Shown: in pieces, positions 1 through 10,776 of the stretch
Layout of the letters: each line of letters begins with the position of its first letter
How positions within the stretch are numbered: the stretch's first letter is position 1
Assembly: GCF_050003625.1 (NCBI RefSeq)
Contig: NC_134397.1
Coordinates: 268,950,070-269,014,069 of the forward strand
Source: Haematobia irritans
Taxonomy: Eukaryota; Arthropoda; Insecta; Diptera; Muscidae
DNA: 64,000 nt
Reading direction: 5' to 3'
Made by a program: the position numbers and the translations under genes
Notes under the pieces: generated by a model
Database searches by the model: none
What the model was told of the DNA's origin: nothing
Seen by the model: only the letters and a program-made list of their open reading frames with translations

Positions 1-829
1 CGAATGTGTTTGTGCCAGTGAGTGAATTTCGCTTTAGGGTTGACATAGCACGTTAACTAATTTGTACAGGATATGTATATTTAAACGTACCTCATTCTGT
101 TGATGTATTTGGTTTTCAAGCCGCTACACGACGCCGCCTCGGTTACGTTTCTTTAAGCAAGGATGCAATTTACAGAGGCTATCATATGACTCACATGATT
201 AACATGAGGTATTTTGTTTTACTTTCTAGAAAAATTCATTAAATTTCTACTATATGTGGATATGTCTGCCAGTGACGTACAGTGACTGACATTTTCTACA
301 CACAAGGCAAGAATGAGCAAAAGGCTTTCAACGAACCAGCTAAAACAGTTGCACCTGAAGTTTTTCAAGGTTTCAACTTCAACAAGTTTAACAAGCTCAC
401 AGTTTTCTTAGTGAAACTTTTTCGAAATAACTTTTACTTGTGTTGGTTACTTGTTTTATTTTTCTAAAAACTTTTGCATCGTACATGTGGTATAGGACTA
501 CAATTAGTTTCTCATTGCCTTCTGATGTCTAGTTCATTTTGCGAAATTGTTAAACAAATGCCAGGTAAATATAACCTTTTCCAAAGAGTTTCTCCAAAAC
601 GTCATTAAAGTGTGTGTATTTTTTTCGTAGCACAAGCAAGGTTTAATTTCATATAGAAGTGCATGTATGCATATATGGAAGTTTTTCTCGCATATGAATA
701 TTCCAAGAAAAACAAAATAGCCATTAAAAGAGTGAAAAACTGTATTTGGGTTGATGATCATATACACGCATCAAGGGTCGTCTTCAAGATATGAAGTTAG
801 ACATTAAAAAAAAAATTTGTTAATTTCAG
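1..829. other. AT-rich intergenic DNA, no gene seen
   Basis: Only short, low-complexity open frames occur and none shows a domain, signal peptide plus splice sites, or similarity to anything I recognise. No repeat family of this window was recognised here. Confidence 0.5.
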
Positions 830-883
830 TTAAAACAAGTAAGTAAAGTCTAAAGTCGGGCGGAGCCGACCATATTATACCCT

Positions 884-1225
884 CCACCGTGGTGCAATGG
901 TTAGCATGCCCGCCTTGCATACACAAGGTCGTGGTTTCGATTCCTGCTTCGACCGAACACCAAAAAGTTTTTCAGCGGTGGATTATCCCACCTCAGTAAT
1001 GCTGATGACATTTCTGAGGGTTTCAGAGCTTCTCTAAGTGGTTTCACTGCAATATGGAACGCCGTTCGGACTCGGCTATAAAAAGGATGTCCCTTGTCAT
1101 TGATCTTAACATGGAATCGGGCAGCACTCAATGATAAGAGAGATGTTCACCAATGTGGTATCACAATGGACTGAATAGCCTAAGTGAGCCCAATACATCG
1201 GGCTGCCACCTAACCTAACCTAACC
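884..1225 (+). mobile_element. tRNA-derived SINE, full length, (CCTAA)n tail
   Basis: The 5' part is tRNA-like. An A box TGGTGCAATGG lies at 890-900 and a B box GGTTTCGATTCC at 933-944, the internal RNA polymerase III promoter. A roughly 250-bp body follows, then a tail of three CCTAA repeats. The flanks TACCCT (878-883 and 1226-1231) look like a short target duplication that splits the family B motif TATACCCTTCACC. The B box has one extra T relative to consensus. Related copies lie at 10280-10580, 12013-12095 and 52751-52878. Open frames inside are incidental. Confidence 0.85.
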
Positions 1226-1382
1226 TACCCTTCACCACTATGTAGACAAACATTTGTGCTACCATCTCAACTACTTAAAATTTGCTGGGAGCTATATATA
1301 AATTTGCATTTCCAGATACAAATACTTTTAATGTAAACAATTTTTTGTACTTCTACAAAAACTCTAGAATTAAAATTTATGC

Positions 1383-1712
1383 CCTGTTCCTGTATATCGA
1401 ACGAAAACCAGTTCGAATGAAGGGCAGTCACTCGAATTCGAATGAATTTGGGTTTTTCTATTTTTGAAAGTTCGATTCGTTTGTATGAGAATACATTGAT
1501 TATTAAAAATTAGTATTTTTAAATTTTTGGCCTGAGAATTCATTCAAATGTTAACAATGCTTTTACTTTTTTCTTGACACTTATTGTATATGTTCGTTTA
1601 TTACGCGACAACAAAATATGAAGTGACTTGCCTTTCGAAATAAGAGAACAAAAATCAATTTTCTTTCGTTTGGAATATGAAAGAAATCTTTCGTTCGATA
1701 TACAGGAACAGG
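1383..1712. mobile_element. 330-bp MITE with 24-bp perfect terminal inverted repeats
   Basis: CCTGTTCCTGTATATCGAAC at 1383 is repeated as its reverse complement ending at 1712, and the match runs for about 24 bp without mismatch. No transposase is encoded. The insertion splits family B body sequence: AAAATTTATG on the left, ATCGGCT on the right, where intact copies read AAAATTTATGTCGGCTAATG. No clear target duplication was found, so the superfamily is unassigned. Confidence 0.7.
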
Positions 1713-2271
1713 CCATTAAATCGGCTGGGATGAAACACAATGTTAGTAAAAAATATGGGAAATATGAAGCGAGAGAAATTTTAATGCAATTGTACAAAAG
1801 AGATTTATGATTTTTCAGGCGATACATATGTATTCGACATATAGGACAATTAGAGTAATATTTATAATTTTTGCTACTCAGCAGTGGCGATTTTACAAGG
1901 ATATTGGTTAGATCTCGCCAAGATATGTGTTCAAGTGTGGGTTGTGATATATTATTCGTTCTACGGGCGACTTGGAGCCTTATTTAAAACTCATCCGTTC
2001 TGTGGAAATTTTGGCATTGCAGTGTGTAGGATATGACTAAGATATGGGGAAATCATCACAGAATTTTGTGTAAAGTGTGAGAATTTGGGCCATCTCTGGG
2101 GAAACTATCCAGTCAATTGGAGGAAAATCCCATTGAAAATGGGTCTAAAATATGAAACAGTCTACCATATTTCCCCAACTCTGGTGTACGTATATATGGG
2201 AGCTATATACAATCTGAACCAATTTTGACTAAATTTGACATGCATAGTTAGAATAATAATTCTGCTACCTA

Positions 2272-3239
2272 CACGCTCACAAAAAATCGCTTCTGTAACA
2301 GATACTCCCAAACATATTTTGCTTCAAGCATATACATTTTTGGCTATTGCCCAAACATTTATATGTTTGATCTCTTCCAATATATAATATGTTTGAAAGC
2401 ATATTGGTCTAAACAATATATGTTTGGGTAGTCAATTTCCAAACATTTTGTATTTTTGCATCCAAATTCAATAATGTTGTCTTCCAAAAAACAATATGTT
2501 ATTATGTGAACATATAATATGTTTGGAAGCATTTTGCACCCAAAAATATTATATGCTTAAAAAAAATTCTCCCAAACAATATTGTGCTCAAAATTTTATT
2601 TATTTATTTATATATTTACAATCATAATGAATTATGAAAATAAACAGGTAATATAGGTGCTAACAACATAGGTTTTCGACCTGAATGCTCAAAATTTTGT
2701 TTCTGCCTAATTGTATATTCCCCCACATCTTTCTCACTTCCACGACATTTTTTAGTTCTTAGCACCTTTTTCTGTAATACAAACATTGTAGAAGAAATTA
2801 TTCAATTTTTTTTATTTTAATTTTACCTTTTGCCGGACGGGGATTCGAACAGCGGACCACACAGTTTGTAAGGATCAAAGAAGTAGCTGATCAATTGCCC
2901 AAGGAAAAATAAAATGTTAATTTTGTAATAACAAGCAACAACCACCAACTTAATTCAATATCGCTCCCTGTTAAATAGCGCTCCAAGCTACTAAACACAT
3001 ATATGTTTATAGGCTATTTCTAAATTAATATATGTTTGCATCCAGGCATATTATATTTAAAAACATTTTATGTCCCAAACATAATATGTTCTAACATATT
3101 AACATATATGTCCCAAACATGTTATGCTAGTTTATGAACATTATATGCTTGCACTCAAAAATATTGTGTTTAAAAATTTATGTTCCAAGCATATAATGTT
3201 TATAGCCAAACATATGAAAAATAGTCTTTTTCATCCGTG
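2272..3239. mobile_element. 968-bp TA-flanked element rich in AACATATATG motifs, with tRNA-like relic
   Basis: The element begins CACGCTCACAAAAAATCGC, ends TTTTCATCCGTG, and is flanked by TA (2270-2271 and 3240-3241). Removing it and one TA restores a family B unit reading CTACCTATGCGAAATTTCA. Inside are many imperfect inverted copies of ATATGTTTGG and its complement. A decayed minus-strand tRNA-like segment lies at about 2828-2896, with a B-box complement GGATTCGAAC. No transposase is present, so it is non-autonomous. Relatives are at 4860-5766, 34640-35640, 50570-50850 and 59916-61698. Confidence 0.75.
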
Positions 3240-3279
3240 TATGCGAAATTTCACGTAAATGGGAGTATAACTTTGGCCC

Positions 3280-4060
3280 CCTTGGTCATATGAGTGCAAT
3301 TCGGACGGAAGATATATACATATCTAAATCTGAACCGATTTCAACCAAATTTGCCACAATTACCTATACTACTAAACGTACTCCTTATGCGAAATTTGAA
3401 GCAAATCACGGCAAAACCCTGGATTTTGAGACCATATAAGTTTAAATCGAACGAAATATATATATGGGAGCTATATCTAAATCTGAATTGATTTTGACCA
3501 TATTTGGCACATACAATAGTATCGTTAAAAGTACCGCTTGTGCAAAATTTGAAGTAAGTCAGGGCAAAACTCTGGCTTTTGAGACCATATAAGTCCAAAT
3601 CGGGCGAAAGATATATATGTGAGCTATATCTAAATCTGAACCGATTTTAACAAAATTTGACACACTTAACGATACTATTAAACGTACCTCTTGTGCAAAA
3701 TTTGAAGCAAATCACGGCAAAACTCTGTTCAAATCGGATGAAAGATATATATGGGAGCTATATCTAAATTTGAACCGATTTAAATCAAATTTACCAAGTA
3801 TTGGTAGAATGTCAATTCTACCCTCTGTGCAAAATTTCACGAAGATCGGTAGTAAACTTTGGCCTCTTTGGTAATATGAGTCTAAATCGGATGAATGATA
3901 TATATGGGAGCTATATCTAAATCTGAACCGATTTGGCTGATATTTTGCAATATTTTCGAGATTCATAAAATATTTGGATGTACGGTATTTCAAGAAAATC
4001 GGTTGATAAACACGCTAACTATGACCACATCGGGGATAAATATCTATGGCAGCTATATCT
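3280..4060. repeat. Family B tandem units, diverged
   Basis: Repeats of ATATATGGGAGCTATATC followed by AAATCTGAACCGATTT recur at about 150-bp intervals, and the units are quite diverged. The open frames seen here arise from the repeat and show no coding features. Confidence 0.7.
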
Positions 4061-4859
4061 AAATCTGAACCGATTTTTTCCGATCCGGCTGAAATTTGGT
4101 ACATGGTGTTAGTATATGGTTTCTAAGAACCATGCAAAAATTGGTCCACATCGGTCCATAATTATATATAGCCCCCATATAAACCGATCCCCAGATTTGG
4201 CTTGCGGAGCCTCTAAGAGAAGCAAATTTCATCCGATCTGGCTGAAATTTGGTAGGTGGTGTAAGCATATGATCTCTAACAAGCATGCAAAAATTGGTTC
4301 TCGTCGGTCCATAATTATATATAGCCCCCTTATAAACCGATCCCCAGATTTGGCTTACGGAGCCTCTAAGAGAAGCAAATCTCATTCTATCCGGCTGAAC
4401 CTTGGTACATGGTGTAAGTATATGGTCTCTAACAACCATGCAAAAATTGGTCCACATCGGTCCATAATTATATATAACCCCCATATAAACCAATCCCCAG
4501 ATTTGAACTCCGGAGCCCCTTGGAAGAACAAAATTCATCCGATTCGGTTGAAATTTGGTACGTGATGTTAGTTTATGGTATCCAACAACCATTCAGGAAA
4601 TGGTTCATATCAAAAGTGGTCCATATCAGTCCATAATCATATATAGCCCCCGTATAAACCAACCCCGAAATTAAGTTTTGGAGCCTCTTGGAGGAGAAAA
4701 TTTCATCCGAGTCAGTTGAAATTTGGTACATTGTGCTAGTATATGGCCGTTAACAACCATGCCAAACTGGGTCCATATCGGTCTATAGTTATATATAGCC
4801 ATCAGATAAATCGATCCCCAATCACACAAAAATTGGTCCATATTAAGTTCATTTGTATA
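4060..4859. repeat. Family A tandem array, 153-bp units
   Basis: Units contain GGAGCCTCTAAGAGAAGC, AAAAATTGGTCCACATCGG and ATATATAGCCCCCATATAAA. The landmark CCGATCC recurs at 4184 and CCGATCCCC at 4337, 153 bp apart. As 153 is divisible by three, the same frame stays open through several units on both strands (4116-4565 plus, 4059-4592 minus). I read this as an effect of the period and not as coding. Confidence 0.8.
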
Positions 4860-5192
4860 CACGCAAAGAAAAAAAAACATTTTGAAAACGTGTACCGAAA
4901 ACGTTTTTCTTTTGTTAGAGTTTTTTGAATTGCTGCGAAAATTGTAAACTTTTATCACCAAAAAAATTCGTTTGTTACAAAATGTTTATTTCTTCAATAA
5001 AAAAAAAACTTATTTTTGAAACAACAACACAGTCGTTTATGTAAAACAGTGTTCTTTTCTGACTTTAGGTATTTAATAAGACACATTTTACAGTTCAAAA
5101 TTTAATATACTACAATGTAATGTTGAACATTTTTTCGGAATCTTCCGAACATATCTGGAATATATGTAAAAAAAAAACAAAAAAAAAACTTT

Positions 5193-5264
5193 GGTCGAAG
5201 CAGGGATCGAACCCACGACCCTTGGCATGCAAGTCGGACGTAGCAACCACTGCTCCACGGTGCC
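5193..5264 (-). other. tRNA-like sequence inside a DNA element
   Basis: On the minus strand it has an A box TGGAGCAGTGG and a perfect B box GGTTCGATCCC in a span of 72 bp, the size of a tRNA. The two ends do not form a good acceptor stem, so it is not a functional tRNA gene. It closely resembles the SINE heads at 884 and 52878. Confidence 0.7.
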
Positions 5265-5381
5265 AAACAAAATGTTTGTTTCTGTTAAATAAACTTTGTT
5301 TATTCGGTTCGTGGGCGCCGCAAGCTATGCTATATAAATATAACTTATATGGATATTTATCTATTGATGACCATAACAGGT

Positions 5382-5450
5382 ACATAGCTCAGTGGTTAGT
5401 GTGTTGGTTACATAGTGCATGGTCCGCGGTTCGATTCTCCGTCCAGGCGA
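5382..5450 (+). other. Second tRNA-like sequence, different origin
   Basis: The A box TAGCTCAGTGG and the B box GGTTCGATTCT are intact. It differs in sequence from the module at 5193-5264, so two separate tRNA-like sequences were recruited. A reverse-oriented copy occurs at 60225-60295 and decayed copies near 2830, 6245 and 34950. Confidence 0.7.
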
Positions 5451-6063
5451 AAGGTAAAAAAAATTTTAAATTTTATAAAATCGTATAATTTCTTCTACAT
5501 TGTTGGTATTACAGGAAAAGGTGTTAAGAACTAAAAAACTTCGTGGATGTGAGAAAGATGTGAGGGAAAATGCAATTAGCAAGAAAACATTTTTTTTGAG
5601 TTAGTTTTTATGAAATTGTTTTTACATCCTGGAAAAGAATAAAGGTTTATCACAAAAAGTATATACTTTTCTTCCAAATACACTTCCTTACAGCGAAAAG
5701 CAAATGAGAAACGAACTTCGCTTGTCTAAAATTTCGTTTGGGAGGAAAGAATTATTTTATTGCGTGTATAGCACCCATATAAGCGACCCCCATATTTAAG
5801 TTTAGGCTCTCTACGTACCGTGTAAAAGTCCATATCGATTCGTAATTATTTGTAGGCTTACCTATACATACCTTTTTTGTCTAATATATACCACGTGTTG
5901 ACTAACTCACAATTTAGAAAACGATGTTAAGAAGTTTTAAGATACCACAACCCAAGTAATTCGATTGTGGATGACAGTCTTTCATAGAAGTTTCTACGCA
6001 ATCCATGGTGGAGGGTACATAAGATTCGGCCCGGCCGAACTTACTGCTGTATATACTTGTTTT

Positions 6064-6380
6064 TATCAAACATTGCTCTTTTCTGACTTTATGTTTTAAA
6101 TAAGACATATTTTTAGGTTTCGTAGTAAAAAGTTAATATGGTGGTAAGTAATGCTGAAGCCTCCTTCGTAATCTTGCGAGAATGCAATATATTAAAATTA
6201 CATTATTTCCGTTTGCAATATGGTTGGTTTTCTTTAGGTTTGTTCGATCCGCTGTTCGATTTTCCGTCTGGGAACATTTAAAAAACGTATAAAATCGATA
6301 AATTTTTTCAACATTGTTTGTATTACAGAGAACGGTGATGAGAAATGAATAAACCACGTGCAAAAAAGAAATATATGAAC
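6064..6380. repeat. Decayed fragment of the tRNA-module element
   Basis: CTCTTTTCTGACTTTATG at about 6075 matches GTTCTTTTCTGACTTTAG near 5050, and GTTCGATTTTCCGTC near 6255 is a relic of the second tRNA-like B box. The element termini are not recognisable. Confidence 0.5.
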
Positions 6381-7394
6381 GAATGAGGTGGAATAAATCA
6401 GTGGAATAAATCTGTAGCTATAAGACGAGCGATTCACCCATGATGGCAACGTGAAGGTGATTGCAATACATATCCGCCACATTGTATAGTATACGTCTTG
6501 TAAAACTTTCATCATAATTGTGACCTTGTGGGAATCGCATATCTCCACTTTAATTTGTTCGTAAAAAAAATATCAATTAACCATGCTTGCCTTGAAAAAT
6601 AAACATTGATAAATATCCGAGTAATCGTAAGCCTATTTGCAAAATAATTTTATTTAATCTTTCACCTGGACAATTCTGTGGTCAAATAAGCTTTTGTTTT
6701 AAATAATTATCGAAAAGATATATACATTAAATCCTATATAAATTGAAAACTTTATTTAATTTGCAAAAATATTTAATCCAAAAGCAAACAGAAACTGAAA
6801 TTCGCATCTACTACTTGGGAATTTAATGGGACTCGTTAAGCGCTATTATTATTTACAACTTACACCACCCTATACATACGAAAAAGTTTTTCCAGTCCAA
6901 AGCAAAAGTTAAATTGAATTAACTAAATCAAGAGATATGTTGGGGTGTGAGTCCTCTCACTGTTTTATAGAAACGCATCACGCCTAGAATGCACTCAAAT
7001 CACACATATGCATGGATACCCATACGCAAACAGTTCACATATGAGCTTTGAAATGAATGTAAACCACCACCCCGCCAAACAGAAGTTTTGTTTTTCGCAC
7101 CGAATGCCTCCCGAAAAATTCCCAGAAATAGAAATAAAATGTGAAATATTATACTGGTGAGGCATACAAAATGAAACCCACAAAATATTCCTCTTTAAAT
7201 GCTTCATTCTGGCAGCAGCTGCTAATTTAACTACTGCAGACATTAATGCTGCTTACACTGTAATACCATACTTACGGTGAACTACTACATATGTTACCAT
7301 ACCTAAATGTTAGTTTGTTACTCCCACTCATGTAGCGGGAGTATACAGTAAGTATCGAAAAATGTTTGTTGGAAGCAAATGTTCTTTAGATGTA
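6381..7394. other. No gene recognised
   Basis: Apparently unique AT-rich sequence. The longest frame (minus 6995-7243) has no signal peptide, domain or splice context I can support. Confidence 0.4.
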
Positions 7395-7513
7395 CAGAAA
7401 AAAAAATTCCAATTAAAATTTTATTTAATTTTAATTCCAATTAAAAATTTAATTGATGTTGAAATTGTTTTAATTAAAATTAAATTGAGTCACAAAAATT
7501 GGATCAATTAGTT

Positions 7514-8923
7514 TTTATACCCTCCACCATAGCATGGGGGTATATTAACTTTGTCATTCCGTTTGTAACACATCGAAATATTGCTCTAAGACCCCATAAA
7601 GTATATATATTCTGGGTCGTGGTGAAATTCTGAGTCGATCTGAGCATGTCCGTCCGTCCGTCCGTCTGTTGAAATCACGCTAACTTCCGAACGAAACAAG
7701 CTATCGACTTGAAACTTGGCACAAGTAGTTGTGATTGATGTAGGTCGGATGGTATTGCAAATGGGCCATATCGGTCCACTTTAACGTGTAGCCCCCATAT
7801 AAACGGACCCCAAAATTTGGCTTGCTGGGACTCTAAGAGAAGCAAATTTCATCCGATTGGGCTGAATTTTAGTGCAAAAATTGGTCCACATCGGTCCATA
7901 ATTATATATAGCCCCCATATAAACCGATTCGGCTTGCGGAGCCTCTAAGAGAAGCAAATTTCATCCGATCTGGCTGAAATTAGGTACATGGTATAATTAT
8001 ATGGTCTCTAACAACTATGCAAAAATTGGTCCACATCGGTCAATAATTATATATAGCCCCCATATAAACCGATCACCAGATTTGAACTCCGGAGCCTCTT
8101 GGAAGACCAAAATTCATCTGATTCAGTTGAAATTTGGTACGTGGTGTTAATATATGGCCTCAAACACCCATGCAAAAATTGGTCGAAATCGGTCCATAAT
8201 TATATATAGCCCCCATATAAACCGACCCCAGATTTGACCTCCGGAGCCCCTTGGAAGAGCAAAATTCATCCGAATCGGTTGATGTTAGTATATGATATTC
8301 AACACCCATGCAGGAATTGGTTCATATCAGTCCATAATTATATATAGCCCCCATATAAACCGATCCCCAGATTTAACCTCCGGTGCCTTTTGGAGAAACA
8401 AAATTCATCCGATCTGGTTGAAATTTGTTACGTGGTGGTAGTGTATGATATTTAACAGCCATGTCAAAAGTGGTCCATATCAGTCCATAATCATATATAG
8501 CCCCCAATCACAATTTAGAAAACGATGCTAAGAAGTTTTAAGATAAGTATTACCACAACCCAAGTAATTCGATTGTGGATGACAGTCTTTCGTAGAAGTT
8601 TCTACACCCAGAGAAGGAATATGGTCACCTCAAACATGTTTCAAGAGAAAAATGTTATTTTTCGATGGTGACCATGTAACATGTTCGCCGCAACCATGTT
8701 ATTTTCTCAGAAATTATGTATATATTTTCGGAAAGCATGTTATGTGTGGCGAGAAAATAACATTTTTGCGACAAACGTGTTACATGGTCACGGTCCAAAA
8801 ATAACATTTTGCTCTTGAAACATGTTTGAGGTGATCATATTCCTTCTCTGGGTGTACGCAATCCATGGTGGAGGGTACATAAAATTCGGCCTGGCCGAAC
8901 TTACGGCCGTATATACTTGTTTT
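7514..8923 (+). repeat. Family A element, near complete
   Basis: Begins TATACCCTCCACCATAGC...GGGGGTATA, continues with CCGTCCGTCCGTCCGTCTGT at about 7650, then 153-bp units, and ends in a GGCCTGGCC hairpin followed by ACGGCCGTATATACTTGTTT. No protein is encoded. It lies in the AATT-rich element at 7395-9287 and is itself interrupted by a 250-bp MITE. Confidence 0.8.
8605..8854. mobile_element. 250-bp palindromic MITE, TA target duplication
   Basis: Starts CACCCAGAGAAGGAATATG and ends with its complement ...CTTCTCTGGGTG, with arms of at least 90 bp that pair imperfectly almost to the centre. TA flanks it at 8603-8604 and 8855-8856. Intact family A copies read GTTTCTACGCAATCC here, which proves the insertion point. 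The TA duplication fits mobilisation by a Tc1/mariner-type transposase. Confidence 0.9.
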
Positions 8924-9005
8924 CATTGACATTGATAATTAATAAAATCATTTCAGTGATTAAAGAAATTTCCATTAAAAACTAATTGAATCAATTAATG
9001 TCATG

Positions 9006-9255
9006 CACCCAGAAAAGGAATATGATTACCTCAAACATGTTTTAAGAGCAAAATGTTGTTTTTGGGTGGTGACCATGTATCATGGGTTTCGCAACTATGT
9101 TATTTTCTCGGAAATCATGTATCTGGTTTCGGCAAGCAGGTTATATTTGACGAGAAAATAACATTTTAGTGACAAACATGTTACATGGTCACCATACAAA
9201 AATAACATTTTGCTCTTGAAACATGTTTGAGGTGATCATATTCCTTCTCTGCGTG
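9006..9255. mobile_element. Second copy of the 250-bp palindromic MITE
   Basis: Starts CACCCAGAAAAGGAATATG and ends CTTCTCTGCGTG, the same 250-bp length as 8605-8854 with scattered substitutions. The flanking dinucleotide is TG on both sides, possibly a mutated or non-canonical target. A half copy lies at 48661-48750. Confidence 0.85.
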
Positions 9256-9449
9256 TGATTGAAGACAAAACATACATATTTTTTCTGTGTGGAAAAGCAA
9301 AGGGGTTTTTTGGCGCAAAAGCTGTACATTTAACATGGACTTGTCATAGAACGGATGTCCACCATTTTAACTGATGTTGCACTGAGATTGCATCACTTTT
9401 TAAGGTGTGATCCGAATTCAATTTTGTTATATTTTGCCAAATAAATATA

Positions 9450-9728
9450 CCCTTCACCACTACTATGGTACAGGGTATAATAAGTTTGTGCATTTGTATG
9501 TAACGCTAAGAACGACCGGTCTTAGACCCATCTTTTGGTATACCGATCGTTTTAGAATTAAATTCTGAATCGATTTAGCGATGTCCGTCTGTCCATGTAT
9601 TTTTGTGTGCAAAGTACAACTCGCAGCTTATGTCCGATTGGCACTGGGTCGTTTTTCCACTTAAAGACGATCCCTATTGATTTTGGAAAAAATCGGTTCA
9701 GATTTAGATATAGCTGCCATATACATGG
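9450..9728. repeat. Truncated family B element end
   Basis: TATACCCTTCACCACTACTA...GGTACAGGGTATAATAAG forms the terminal hairpin, followed by GATGTCCGTCTGTCC. The sequence diverges after one partial unit near GATATAGCTGCCATATA. The same terminus is seen at 34185 and 44922. Confidence 0.7.
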
Positions 9729-10265
9729 CATTCTATAAACGCTAAGGCGCTAAGGAATGTGTCGATTATCTCAAGACCGCGCTTCGTCGGTAATGGGCCA
9801 AAATCCGCAAAGCGACATTCGTGCAGCGTATGGTGGCTAGTTTAGGTTAGTGTCTGCCACGGTTGCCACTCGCGCAAAAAATTCCACCATGAATTATTAT
9901 TTTATTTTATATATTATGCAATATTTAGTTTATAGACAATTTCTATAGAAACTTTTCTCAAAGTATTATTTCTATTGCAAATTATCTAAAAAAAATTTCT
10001 CACAGAATATTTTCTCAAAATTGTATTTCCAAAGTTCTTAAAAATGTTATTTCCATAGAAAATGTTATCGAAGTTTTATTTTAATCGAACATTTTGTCAA
10101 AATTTTATTTTTTATAGAAAATTTTCTAAAATTTTATTTCTATGGAAAATTTGTCAAAATTATGTTCTATATAAAATTGAAATAACTCTTAGTTGGAGAG
10201 GAATATTTTGTAAAATCTACCAAAAAGTCAAGAATTCTATCAATCTACCAAACAGTATAAAATCA
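9729..10265. other. Decayed 29-bp minisatellite and non-repeat DNA
   Basis: From about 10020 to 10180, degenerate copies of the TTTTATTTCTATAGAAAATT unit can be read. No gene is seen in the remainder. Confidence 0.45.
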
Positions 10266-10279
10266 AAATTTTTTGGTAG

Positions 10280-10580
10280 GTTAGGTTAGGTGGCAGCCCG
10301 ATGTATCAGGCTCATTTAGACTATTCCGTCCATTGTGATACCACATTGGTGCCGATTCCATGTTAAGCTCAATGACAAGGGACCTCCTTTTTTATAGCCG
10401 AGTCCGAACGGCGTTCCACATTGCAGTGAAACCACTAAGAGAAGTTTTGAAACCCTCAGAAATGTCATCAGCATTACTGAGGTGGGATAATCCACCGCTG
10501 AAAAAATGTTTGATGTTCGTTCGAAGCAAGAATCGAAACCACGAGGCGGGCATGCTAACCATTGAACCACATTGGCTCCC
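10280..10580 (-). mobile_element. tRNA-derived SINE, minus strand, 14-bp target duplication
   Basis: The (TTAGG)n-like start at 10280 is the tail in reverse, and the tRNA-like head ends at 10580. AAATTTTTTGGTAG occurs perfectly on both sides (10266-10279 and 10581-10594). A perfect 14-bp duplication is the mark of LINE-driven retroposition and gives exact ends. This copy is shorter than 884-1225 and its A box is mutated (TGGTTCAATGG). Confidence 0.9.
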
Positions 10581-10776
10581 AAATTTTTTGGTAGAATTCT
10601 ACCAACTGTGGCAGCCCATTATTATACCCTCCACCATAGGATGGGGGTATATTGGTCTAAGATCCCATACAGTAACATATGTATATTCTGGGTCGAGCCC
10701 CAGATTTGACCTCCGAAGCCACTTGGAGGAGCAAATTTCGTCCGGTTCGGTTAAAATTTTGTAAGTTATATTAGTA

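Larger units (their letters stand above)
4860..5766. mobile_element. 907-bp TA-flanked element carrying two tRNA-like modules
   Basis: Starts CACGCAAAGAAAAAAAAAC and ends TTTATTGCGTG, with TA at 4858-4859 and 5767-5768. An uninterrupted paralogous site near 42385-42400 reads TTGTATATAG, which matches excision of the element plus one TA. It carries a minus-strand tRNA-like sequence (5193-5264) and a plus-strand one (5382-5450), 117 bp apart. No transposase is present. It is therefore a Tc1/mariner-type non-autonomous element that has picked up, or grown from, pol III sequences. Confidence 0.8.
830..6064. repeat. Mosaic of 153-bp-unit repeats (families B and A) with nested insertions
   Basis: The left end reads AACAAGTAAGTAAAGTCTAA, then the hairpin GTCGGGCGGAGCCGAC, then TATTATACCCT, which is the family B terminus. 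The right end (about 6000-6064) is the family A terminus: GGTGGAGGGTACATAAG, a GGCCCGGCC hairpin, then TATATACTTGTTTTT. Family B units fill about 3280-4060 and family A units about 4060-4830. Since the two halves belong to different families, this is either two adjacent elements or a recombinant. A SINE (884-1225), a MITE (1383-1712) and two TA-flanked elements (2272-3239, 4860-5766) interrupt it. The stretch 1713-2270 is poorly conserved family B body with no gene. Confidence 0.7.
7395..9287. mobile_element. AATT-rich MITE split by two later insertions
   Basis: The arms are filled with AATTAAAATTTAATTG motifs. Left terminus CAGAAAAAAAAATTCC follows TA at 7393-7394, and the right terminus TATTTTTTCTG is followed by TG where TA is expected. 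A family A repeat (7514-8923) and a palindromic MITE (9006-9255) lie inside it. Relatives are at 18497-18715, 24721-25000 and about 48550-48650. Confidence 0.6.

Noticed and set aside
1205..1230. Interstitial telomere repeat
   Set aside because: Only three CCTAA units at the fixed 3' end of a SINE, so it is the SINE tail.
5193..5450. Two functional tRNA genes
   Set aside because: A and B boxes are good but acceptor stems do not pair and both lie in a repeated transposon, so they are tRNA-like modules.
7514..8923. LTR retrotransposon or solo LTR
   Set aside because: No TG...CA ends, primer-binding site or gag/pol. The ends are hairpins of different sequence.
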